The notes beneath the pieces are model-generated. The model was given only the letters and a program-made list of their open reading frames with translations, did not search any database and was not told where the DNA came from. The position numbers and the translations under genes are program-made. Shown in pieces: positions 31,310 through 38,899 of a DNA stretch of 64,000 bases. The DNA is from Magnetococcales bacterium (GTDB taxonomy: Bacteria; Pseudomonadota; Magnetococcia; Magnetococcales; UBA8363), in assembly GCA_015228815.1 (NCBI GenBank), contig JADGCV010000009.1:1-64000 (forward strand), read 5' to 3'. Within the stretch, counting starts at the first letter, position 1; every line of letters starts with the position of its first letter.

Positions 31310-32026
31310 TCAATCAGGCACCGGATAATATCCCTGAAGGGCAATGATAAAATTGATCGTCAAATAAGGAGGGAGGGTGGGAAATGCGCTCGGATTGGCG
31401 CTGCCTCCTCCCGGGCCCACCGTTACGGCACCATTGGTCATGGTGCTGATGGTGGTGGAAAGGGCCGGCATGGCGGGTTGATAGGTGGATGTATCGACAA
31501 CGACGTTGGTTCCCTGGAGCGTCGCCTTGTTGGTTGGATCCACCGCCGTCGTGGTGACGGGACCGTTGGATGGGGTGGTAACGCCCGTCAGATTATAAGT
31601 TTTGCCGGCGACCGGATCGACCGCTCCGGGGCTTCCGGGGACGATGTCGGTCGTCGCCTTGGCGGTAATGGCCCCCTTTTGTGGTGTTGCCGGAAAATTG
31701 ATGGTTTGTGAACTCATGGTCGGCTGAAACGTGGCGCTGTGGGTATGAAGCGGCAAGTAGGATGCCGTGATCGTTGTTGCAGTGTTTCCTGCGGAAAGGC
31801 CAAGTTGCCGGAAATAGAATGCCTGGGTATCTACGCCGAATGGGCTTTTTCCCTTGAGGTTCGGCAAGCCAAAAGTATTCTTGCCATCGCCACCATAAAA
31901 TGTGCCAAGCAATGAAAACAATGCATTGTATTGACTGACGTTAAGGATCACTCCATCGCACAGGTGGAAGCCCGATGGAATTCTATTTGTAGGCCATGGA
32001 AGAATTGTACTCATATAACTATCCAT
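31310..32026 (-). CDS. Phage tail collar domain protein (MdpB-like)
   Basis: A 238-residue protein with a phage tail-collar domain at the N-terminus: PSGFHLCDG, LFSLLGTFYGGDGKNTFGLP, NLKGKSPFG and LPLHTHSATF are the family's classical motifs. The middle is low-complexity Thr/Pro/Ala and the end YLTINFIIALQGYYP is the usual collar C-terminus. Such stand-alone collar genes, called microcystin-dependent proteins in databases, occur outside prophages. AAGGAG lies seven bases before the ATG. It leads a minus-strand cluster of three genes, with no capsid, sheath or baseplate genes around it. Confidence 0.88.
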   Translation of the reverse strand: MDSYMSTILPWPTNRIPSGFHLCDGVILNVSQYNALFSLLGTFYGGDGKNTFGLPNLKGKSPFGVDTQAFYFRQLGLSAGNTATTITASYLPLHTHSATFQPTMSSQTINFPATPQKGAITAKATTDIVPGSPGAVDPVAGKTYNLTGVTTPSNGPVTTTAVDPTNKATLQGTNVVVDTSTYQPAMPALSTTISTMTNGAVTVGPGGGSANPSAFPTLPPYLTINFIIALQGYYPVPD

Positions 32027-32254
32027 TGCTGTTCTCCTTTGCGATCGATGTTTTCAATGAATCGTTTGTCTCGGGCTGACTTTGTGGATACTCGATGTCT
32101 TAAGACGCAATATCGGAACAATAAATATGTTAACTAATTATGAAATCTGATCATGGTTATCACATGAACGCCATGTGTTTGTCAACGGAAATTATTCATT
32201 GATGGGACCAAAATTTATATATAAATATCATATTTTCATTAAAAATCATATATC
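32027..32254. other. AT-rich gap upstream of the tail-collar gene
   Basis: The space between the collar gene start and the kor terminator is AT-rich (for example AAATTTATATATAAATATCA near 32210). Promoters for the minus-strand collar cluster are expected here, but I cannot single one out. No gene is visible. Confidence 0.4.
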
Positions 32255-32290
32255 TGAAAAAGAAAAAGCCCGAGGAGGAACCTCGGGCTT
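32255..32290 (-). terminator. Rho-independent terminator of korAB
   Basis: On the minus strand AAGCCCGAGG (from 32290 down to 32281) pairs with CCTCGGGCTT (32275-32266), closely followed by the T-rich run TTTCTTTTTC. It lies about 60 bases after the korB stop. Confidence 0.85.
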
Positions 32291-32350
32291 GAGGGGTTTA
32301 TCGGTGTAGAGGCCTGAGAGGTGAATCCCTCGAAAAATTTGCAGAGGGAA

Positions 32351-33229
32351 TCAGGGACGGTACAGATCGATGATTCGGTTGACGTCATAATCGGCGTGAC
32401 CGCCGACCCGTTGTACAATCGCTTCCATCCGCTCGTCCAGGGTGGGTCGTTCCACCTTGTAGAGCAGTCCCATGGGGGCCTGACCGCGGCTGCTGGCGTG
32501 GGCCAGGGCCATGGCGGCGCCGAGGTCGGTTACATCGTGTTCCGGTGGGATTGGTTGGACCATTTCACGGTAGGATTCCACCGTGTCCAGGTTGTTGAAG
32601 GAGGGGCATTGCGAATAAATGTTGATGTAGGCGAAGCCGCGATGTTCCAGCCCTCCCTTGATCAGGTCGGCGCACACCGATGGTTTTCCGGCGAAGCCTT
32701 GGGCCACATAGGTGGCGCCATAGGTCAACATGTACAACAGCGGGTTCATGGGGACCTCGGGGCCGCCATAGGGGGTGGTATAGGCTTTCATTTCGGGACG
32801 TGAGGTCGGGGAGTACTGTCCCTTGGTCAGGCCATAGATGCCGTTGTCGAACAGGACGTAGGTCAGATTGCTGTTTTTGCGCGCCATGTGCGGCATGTGA
32901 CCGCCGCCGATGGAAAAACCGTCGCCGTCGCCGCCCATCACCATGACCGTGAGGTCGGGACGGGCCAGTTGTGCTCCTGTCGCGACCGGGCCGGCCCGTC
33001 CGTGCAGCGTGTGCATTTTGTAGGAGTGCAAAAAATAGGGGGTTCGTGACGAACAGCCGATCCCGGAAATGCAGATCAGTTGACTTGGATCGACACCGGC
33101 CCCCGCGAGGGCGCGATAGATGGCGTTGAGAATGCCGTAATGGCCGCATCCGGGACACCAGACAACCGGAACCTCCGATTTGTAATCGGCGGGCTTCAGG
33201 TCGATTTTGTTGTATGTTCCACAGAACAT
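32351..33229 (-). CDS. korB: 2-oxoglutarate:ferredoxin oxidoreductase, beta subunit
   Basis: A 292-residue thiamine-diphosphate subunit: WCPGCGHYGILNAI with the cluster-type cysteines, ISGIGCSSRTPYF, HGRAGPVATGA, the TPP motif GGDGDGFSIGGGH, then LFDNGIYGLTKGQYSPTS. It converts 2-oxoacyl-CoA chemistry with reduced ferredoxin, either in the oxidative TCA cycle or, reversed, for CO2 fixation. The open frame reaches 33385 but AGGAGAT and family alignment place the start at 33229. Its start overlaps the korA end by 34 bases. Confidence 0.9.
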   Translation of the reverse strand: MFCGTYNKIDLKPADYKSEVPVVWCPGCGHYGILNAIYRALAGAGVDPSQLICISGIGCSSRTPYFLHSYKMHTLHGRAGPVATGAQLARPDLTVMVMGGDGDGFSIGGGHMPHMARKNSNLTYVLFDNGIYGLTKGQYSPTSRPEMKAYTTPYGGPEVPMNPLLYMLTYGATYVAQGFAGKPSVCADLIKGGLEHRGFAYINIYSQCPSFNNLDTVESYREMVQPIPPEHDVTDLGAAMALAHASSRGQAPMGLLYKVERPTLDERMEAIVQRVGGHADYDVNRIIDLYRP

Positions 33230-34941
33230 GAAAGGATCTCCTTTGCTTTTTTCATTATTTGATTCGGAGTGAATGGAATGCCGCCGCAAATGGTGAACGA
33301 AATCGGGTGGATCGATGTTTCGGCGCGGATGAAGTGGGCGAGTTGTCCCTGAAAATTGACCTCCGGTACCAGAATCTTGTGACACTGGCGGGCAAACTCT
33401 TCATAGTGCCGCACCGGCATGGGATACATCAGTTTGGGATAGAATCCCTTGACGCGAATCCCCTCCCGGCGCATCCGGGCCACTGCCTCGCGCACGACGC
33501 CGATGGTGCTGCCCCAGGCGATGATCCCCAGGTCTGCCGTGCCGTCGCCATCGATCTCGGTCGGTTTGACATGATCGACCACCGTGCGCAGTTTGCCGAA
33601 CCGTTTGCGGTGCATTGCCTCATGGTTGGCGGCGGAATAATTGGGCGCTCCCGTCGGGCCGTGTTCCAGACCGGTGGCCACATGCATTGCTGCCGGGGTT
33701 CCCGGATCGGCCATTGGCGAGATGCCGTCTTCGGTTTGCCGGTAACGTTGGTATTCCCCCTGGCCATCCCAGCGTTTGCGTTCGATCCGGCGGATGGCGT
33801 CCGGATTGGGGGCGGGGACGGTTTGCGTCGAGAAGGCGAGCGATCCATCCGACAGCAGAATCACTGGACATTGATAATGTTCCGCCAGGTTCAGGGCTTC
33901 CACCGTCAAATGGATGCAGTCGTTGACATCTTCCACCGACAACACGATGCGTGGCGCGTCGCCGTGACTGCCGTGAATGGCCAGAAACAGGTCCGATTGT
34001 TCGTGTTTGGTCGGCATGCCTGTCGCTGGTCCGCCCCGTTGCACATCGACGATGAGCACCGGGGTTTCGCTCATCGAGGCCATCCCCAGCATTTCACTCA
34101 TCAACGCCAATCCTGGTCCCGAGGTTGCCGTCATTGCCCTCTTGCCGGCGTAGGAGGCGCCAAGGACCTGGGAGATGGAGGCGATTTCATCTTCTGCCTG
34201 GATCAGGACGCCATCCATCTTTGGTATATGGGTGGCGACAAACTTGGCGATTTCGGTGGCGGGGGTGATCGGATAGGCGGAAAAAAACTTGAGTCCTCCG
34301 AGTATCGCCCCCAATCCCACTCCGGCGTTGCCCGAAATGATCAGGACATCCCTGGGGGCCACGGGTGGATCGATGCGCCAGGGATCGTTCTTGTTCAATC
34401 CATCGACCAGGGCCTTTCCCCGGGAAAAGGCTTTCAGGTTGAATTCGAGGGCCTCTTTGCCCTTGGATTCGAACTTGTCGGTCAATACTGTGATCAGGGT
34501 TTTTTCGTCGATGTCGAACAGAACCGACAACGCCCCGAGTGCCACCATGTTTTTCGATCGGTAGGACTTGAGGCTTCGGGCTGTTTGCGACATGGGTATG
34601 GGGTAGGCGTGGACGCCTGGTGGAATATCCGGAGTGAAGCCGCCTTCGCCGGCATCGTAGACCAGGACGGTTCCTGCAACCAGGAGATGTCGGTTGATGG
34701 TGTAGGCTTCTTCGTTGAAGGTACACAGGATGTCGAAGGAATCTCCCGGATTGAATACGGCTTCCCGCGAGGTGCGCACCTGGTACATGGCGTATCCACC
34801 CTTGATTTCCGCCGGGAATGTCTTGAAGGTATAGACCTCTTGCCCGACCCGGGCGCAGGCTGCGGCTATGAAATCGCCCGTGGAGATGACGCCTTCTCCA
34901 CCTTGTCCGGCGATTCTGATGACAAGATCTTTCTTTTCCAT
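33196..34941 (-). CDS. korA: 2-oxoglutarate:ferredoxin oxidoreductase, alpha subunit (gamma-alpha fusion)
   Basis: A 581-residue protein. The N-terminal third is the gamma domain (IRIAGQGGEGVISTGDFIA), the rest the alpha domain (SGNAGVGLGAILGGLKFFSA, YPITPATEIAKF, TSGPGLALMSEMLGMA, VDVQRGGPATGMPTKHEQSD). Together with korB it forms the two-subunit enzyme seen in bacteria using the reductive TCA cycle and in some aerobes. AAGGAG precedes the ATG at 34941; the longer frame to 35064 is not needed. Translational coupling with korB is likely from the overlap. Confidence 0.9.
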   Translation of the reverse strand: MEKKDLVIRIAGQGGEGVISTGDFIAAACARVGQEVYTFKTFPAEIKGGYAMYQVRTSREAVFNPGDSFDILCTFNEEAYTINRHLLVAGTVLVYDAGEGGFTPDIPPGVHAYPIPMSQTARSLKSYRSKNMVALGALSVLFDIDEKTLITVLTDKFESKGKEALEFNLKAFSRGKALVDGLNKNDPWRIDPPVAPRDVLIISGNAGVGLGAILGGLKFFSAYPITPATEIAKFVATHIPKMDGVLIQAEDEIASISQVLGASYAGKRAMTATSGPGLALMSEMLGMASMSETPVLIVDVQRGGPATGMPTKHEQSDLFLAIHGSHGDAPRIVLSVEDVNDCIHLTVEALNLAEHYQCPVILLSDGSLAFSTQTVPAPNPDAIRRIERKRWDGQGEYQRYRQTEDGISPMADPGTPAAMHVATGLEHGPTGAPNYSAANHEAMHRKRFGKLRTVVDHVKPTEIDGDGTADLGIIAWGSTIGVVREAVARMRREGIRVKGFYPKLMYPMPVRHYEEFARQCHKILVPEVNFQGQLAHFIRAETSIHPISFTICGGIPFTPNQIMKKAKEILSCSVEHTTKST

Positions 34942-35535
34942 GTGCAGCACTCCTTTGTCATCCGCAGTGATTCCGATGCGACTGTCTCCCGACGACACCC
35001 ATGGCGACCGAGACTCCCGCGATTCCCTTCTTGAAGAACAAGATCGGGGCCAGATTGGAAACATCGTTCTTTTTTATATAACAAATTGAAAAAAATGAAA
35101 AAAAATATAGGCAGCCCTCCATTGCCAGCGACGATGTACAATCGCGGAAATCAAAAAAGCCCGATAATCAGGCATTTGCGATGACTTTTCAGGCACCGTG
35201 AAAATTTCGAGGGCAGGAAGGATGGTAACCATTCGGATTCCGCCCCGTATTCAAAATTATTGAAAGAAAAAAGGGGTCTGGGGGCAATCCCTTAAGACCC
35301 CTTTTTTCTTTCAATAATTCCCAACCAGGGAGGAGTACCTGGGCCGTTACAGGATTTTCTCCCGCGACGCCCCTGCCGGTTTGGTATCCATTCTGCCTAT
35401 GAAACATTGAAGGATCTGATTGTTTCCGGTTGTGCCGCCCGTTCGGATCAATAAACAGGCAAACGCCGAAATCCAACGGTACGATCGGGAAAACAATGCC
35501 CAATCAATAAGCACTCTGATCAAAGGATGCGCACC
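34942..35535. other. Divergent intergenic region between korA and the ATP-grasp gene
   Basis: About 590 bases. The korA side holds an AT-rich tract (TTTTTTATATAACAAATTG, about 35070-35090) that could carry the korA promoter. The middle holds repeat R4, and the right side leads to the ATP-grasp gene. No coding gene is visible. Confidence 0.45.
35253..35352. repeat. Palindromic repeat (copy R4)
   Basis: Core ATTATTGAAAGAAAAAAGGGG, centre GGGGGCAATCCCTTAA, mirror CCCCTTTTTTCTTTCAATAATT, then the right arm ending AGTACCTGGGCCGTTAC. The left arm is not recognisable. It lies between two divergent genes, where a pure terminator role makes little sense. Confidence 0.85.
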
Positions 35536-37017
35536 ATGTTGGCCATCGCAAACTCCAGCGTTTCTCAAACCAGCCTGTATCGGGCTCCAGGGGTCCACGA
35601 CGAACTCGTGACAGGCGCCACCGGCGGACGCAACAATGCCGAATACCGTCTGTTATCGTATCTGGAACAGCTCGGGCAGAAGGAATTGAGCCGACGCCAG
35701 GGAGTAGCGGAAATGGCCATCGTCAACTTCGGCATCACCTTCACCATCTATTCGGAAGGAGAGAACATCGATCGCGCCTGGCCGTTCGACATCATTCCCC
35801 GATGCATGGCCGAAACGGAATGGCGCCGTCTGGAATCAGGCCTGATTCAAAGGACACAGGCGCTCAACGCCTTCATCGACGATCTCTACAATGGACAGAA
35901 GATCATCAAGGATGGCCGTTTTCCCGGCGAAGTGGTGCTCAAATCGCGCAACTGGCGTCCGGAACTCTCCGGCATGGCCCCCAAGTATGGCGTCTGGGCG
36001 CACATCTGCGGCAGCGACCTGCTGCGGGACAAGGATGGGGTGATGTATGTCCTGGAGGACAACCTCAGAGTCCCTTCCGGCGTCTCCTACATGCTGGAAA
36101 ACCGGATGCTTACCAAACGGATTCTTCCGGAACTCTTCTATGACCAGAGAATCCTTCCGGTCGATGATTATCCGAGCCAACTTTACGAGATGCTGGCCTC
36201 GTTGTCGCCACGCTCGGGCGACAAGGCGCGGGTGGTGGTGCTGACGCCAGGTATTTTCAATTCCGCCTATTTCGAGCATGCCTATCTGGCACAACAGATG
36301 GGGGTCGATCTGGTCGAGGCGCGAGACCTGATCGTGGACGAGGAGGATACGGTCCACATGAAGACGATTCATGGACTGAAGCGGGTCGATGTGATCTACC
36401 GCAGGATCGATGATGATTTTCTCGATCCGGAGGCGTTTCGCCATGATTCAATGCTTGGTGTCCCTGGTTTGATCCGTGCCTGGAGGCGGGGACGGGTGGG
36501 CCTGGCGAATGCTCCGGGGACGGGCGTGGCGGACGACAAGGTGGTCTACAGCTACATGCCCGAGATCATCCGCTATTACCTCGACCAGGATCCCATCATT
36601 CCCAATGTTCCGACCTGGCGCTGCCACATCCCCGAAGAACGCCAACACGTATTGGCCAATCTGGACAAGCTGGTCGTCAAACCGGCCAACGAATCGGGCG
36701 GGTATGGCATGCTCATGGGACCCCATGCCGCGAAAGAGGAACGGGAAAAGTTTGTCGGTCTCATACAGGCCAATCCGCGCAACTACATTGGCCAGCAGAC
36801 ACTGACCCCTTCCACCGTCCCCACCCTGGTCGATGGACGGATCGAGCCCAGGCATGTCGATCTCAGGCCGTTCATCCTGAGCGGAAAACAGACCTGGGTC
36901 ACTGCCGGCGGTCTCACCCGCGTCGCCCTGCGACGCGGATCCTACGTCGTCAATTCGTCGCAGGGGGGGGGGAGCAAGGATACCTGGGTCATCGCCGATC
37001 ATGACGGGGGAAAATGA
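35536..37017 (+). CDS. Circularly permuted ATP-grasp ligase (COG2308/DUF404-407 type)
   Basis: A 493-residue enzyme with an intact circularly permuted ATP-grasp site. The metal motif comes early (LEDNLRVPSG, E174 and N176), the nucleotide lysine later (LVVKPANESGGYG, K382), then HVDLRPF (D442) and the closing QGGGSKDTWVI. ATP-grasp enzymes join a carboxylate to an amine or similar nucleophile; this family is predicted to be a peptide or amide ligase with unknown substrate. ATG 35536 has AAAGGA eight bases upstream, better than ATG 35527. The stop overlaps the next ATG, so it is coupled to the alpha-E gene. Confidence 0.88.
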   Translation: MLAIANSSVSQTSLYRAPGVHDELVTGATGGRNNAEYRLLSYLEQLGQKELSRRQGVAEMAIVNFGITFTIYSEGENIDRAWPFDIIPRCMAETEWRRLESGLIQRTQALNAFIDDLYNGQKIIKDGRFPGEVVLKSRNWRPELSGMAPKYGVWAHICGSDLLRDKDGVMYVLEDNLRVPSGVSYMLENRMLTKRILPELFYDQRILPVDDYPSQLYEMLASLSPRSGDKARVVVLTPGIFNSAYFEHAYLAQQMGVDLVEARDLIVDEEDTVHMKTIHGLKRVDVIYRRIDDDFLDPEAFRHDSMLGVPGLIRAWRRGRVGLANAPGTGVADDKVVYSYMPEIIRYYLDQDPIIPNVPTWRCHIPEERQHVLANLDKLVVKPANESGGYGMLMGPHAAKEEREKFVGLIQANPRNYIGQQTLTPSTVPTLVDGRIEPRHVDLRPFILSGKQTWVTAGGLTRVALRRGSYVVNSSQGGGSKDTWVIADHDGGK

Positions 37018-38096
37018 TGCTTTCGCGCGTCGCCGAAAATATATACTGGATGGCCCGGTATCTGGAGCGGGTCGAGGATACGGCACGTCTGGTGGTCGCA
37101 ACCCATCATGCCATGCTCGACATGGCGCCGGTCAATCATGTACAACCGATGAACTGGGAACAGTTGCTCGCCATCACCGGCAGCCGGGAGGAGTTTTTCA
37201 AGCACAACAGCCAGGCCGGGGAACAGGAAATCACCAACTTTCTCATCCGTGACGATGACTATCCGGGCTCGATCCTCCGGGCGCTCCATTTTTCCCGGGA
37301 AAACATGCGTACCACCCGGGAATTGTTTCCACGGGAAGGCTGGGAATTTCTCAATCGTTTGTTTTTGAATACGAAAACTGCCTGTCAACAGGATATACAG
37401 GCTGCGGGGCGGCTTGAATTTCTCGAACAGGTCATCGCCGAATGCCTTCGGATCACCGGCCTGCTCGATTCGTCGATGGTTCGCGATGAAACCTTCAGCA
37501 TGTTTCGCCTGGGGCGGTATCTGGAGCGGGCAGACATGGTGACCCGGATCCTCGACGTGCGTGGCGCCTTGATGCTTTCCCGCCAGGAGGATGTCGATCG
37601 CCCGTTGCGCAATGCCCTGTGGTTGACGGTGCTTAAATCGTTGTCGGGGGACCAGATGTACCGGCGTCGGGTCCGTCCGCGTGTCCGGGGAGCGGATGTC
37701 CTGGCGTTTTTGCTCAAGGATCAGGCTTTTCCCCGCGCGTTTCGTTATGGGGTGAGCGGCGTGGCGCAATGTCTGGAGTTCATCGGCGGCGCCCACCTGG
37801 CCCAGGGGATCATCGCCCGGATCGAGGACCAGCTTTATCTGGCCGACATCACCCGGCTGGCGGACAATACCGGTTTGCACGATTTTCTCGACCGCCTGCA
37901 AATCCTGCTGGGGGAACTTCATGCCACCATCAGCCGGACCTATTTCAATCAGGTGGTGGAACTCCCGTCCGTCGGCCACGCCGATCCATCGCCCGCCGGG
38001 GGGGGATCGTCGAGGGGAAGGACATCGACCGCGACGCTCAACCGGTGTTCCCGGCCTCCGGTGACGACCCCCTTCACAGGTGGCACGTCGGCATAG
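37014..38096 (+). CDS. Alpha-E domain protein (DUF403/COG2307)
   Basis: A 360-residue, all-helical protein: MLSRVAENIYWMARYLERVE at the start, LFPREGWEFLNRLF, FRLGRYLERADMVTRILDVR in the middle, HATISRTYFNQ near the end. Alpha-E proteins always travel with circularly permuted ATP-grasp ligases and are thought to be partners or carriers; their activity is unknown. Its first codon overlaps the ATP-grasp stop. The last ~48 codons overlap the 3' end of the convergent transglutaminase gene and are rich in Pro, Ser and Arg, unlike the rest, so the stop may have been lost and replaced downstream. Confidence 0.85.
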   Translation: MMLSRVAENIYWMARYLERVEDTARLVVATHHAMLDMAPVNHVQPMNWEQLLAITGSREEFFKHNSQAGEQEITNFLIRDDDYPGSILRALHFSRENMRTTRELFPREGWEFLNRLFLNTKTACQQDIQAAGRLEFLEQVIAECLRITGLLDSSMVRDETFSMFRLGRYLERADMVTRILDVRGALMLSRQEDVDRPLRNALWLTVLKSLSGDQMYRRRVRPRVRGADVLAFLLKDQAFPRAFRYGVSGVAQCLEFIGGAHLAQGIIARIEDQLYLADITRLADNTGLHDFLDRLQILLGELHATISRTYFNQVVELPSVGHADPSPAGGGSSRGRTSTATLNRCSRPPVTTPFTGGTSA

Positions 38097-38884
38097 TCCC
38101 GGCCCACCGCCAGAACGATGTGTCGTTGTCCCGCCACCATGGCGTTGGTGGGATCGAAACCAAACCAGCCACTTCCCGGGAGGAACAGTTCAAACCAGGC
38201 ATGGGAGGCATCGGTTCCCAGAAGCCGGGTTCCTCCCGGAGGGGGCTGGGTTTCAAGGTAGCCGCTGACGTATCGGGCGGCCAGCCCCAGCGAGCGCAGC
38301 ACGCCGATGGCCACATGGGCGAAATCCTGACAGACCCCCGCCCTTTGCCTGAGTACCTGGGTCAGGGGGGTGGTGACCGAAGTGGCACCGGGGGCGTAGG
38401 AAAAGGAGTCATGAATGTGCCGGGTCAGGTGGTGGACCGCATCGAGAACGGGACGGCCAGGAGTGAAAATGTCCCAGGCCAGACGTGACAGCTCCGGATG
38501 CGGACCGACCAGGGGTGAGGGGAGGGTGAAAAAAACATTGCGTCGCGACTCCAGGCTTGCCTGGGGACTCCGGATCCATTGGCCAAGTTCTTCCCACGAA
38601 TGTGAAAATCCAGGCCATTGCAGCATCTCGGGCTGACGGAGAACCTCGCTGTTGGCGGTGATCTCCAGGGTTGCGTGGGGACGGTGAATTTCAAAATAAT
38701 GGATCCAGTTGCCGAAAAAATCGCGAAAGGAACGGATCAGATTCGGCTCGGGGCGCAGGCGAAGATCGAATTGCAGGCAGCGCTGATCTTCCCGTTCCAC
38801 CGGTTGCAGTTGCACCCGGTTGTGGCACACGGTCACCGTTTCGGGATAGTGGTAGCAGGTGGTGTGGCGGACATGGTAACGCAC
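37949..38884 (-). CDS. Transglutaminase-like cysteine peptidase (COG1305)
   Basis: A 311-residue protein with a beta-rich N-terminal domain (YHVRHTTCYHYPETVTVCHN) and a transglutaminase core. The catalytic triad is C185 (RAGVCQDFAH), H228 (DASHAWFE) and D244 (FGFDPTN). Proteins of this group cleave or form isopeptide and amide bonds. It starts 15 bases after the stop of the ATP-grasp/alpha-E fusion gene and is likely cotranscribed with it. Its last 148 bases overlap the convergent alpha-E gene. Confidence 0.88.
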   Translation of the reverse strand: MRYHVRHTTCYHYPETVTVCHNRVQLQPVEREDQRCLQFDLRLRPEPNLIRSFRDFFGNWIHYFEIHRPHATLEITANSEVLRQPEMLQWPGFSHSWEELGQWIRSPQASLESRRNVFFTLPSPLVGPHPELSRLAWDIFTPGRPVLDAVHHLTRHIHDSFSYAPGATSVTTPLTQVLRQRAGVCQDFAHVAIGVLRSLGLAARYVSGYLETQPPPGGTRLLGTDASHAWFELFLPGSGWFGFDPTNAMVAGQRHIVLAVGRDYADVPPVKGVVTGGREHRLSVAVDVLPLDDPPPAGDGSAWPTDGSSTT

Positions 38885-38899
38885 GAGGATCCTTTAGGT

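Noticed and set aside
29877-32026. A prophage
   Set aside because: Only a collar-domain gene is phage-like; there are no capsid, terminase, portal, integrase or lysis genes and no attachment repeats at the neighbouring tRNA.
33259-35034. 591-codon plus-strand ORF opposite korA
   Set aside because: korA on the other strand has all family motifs; this frame has none.
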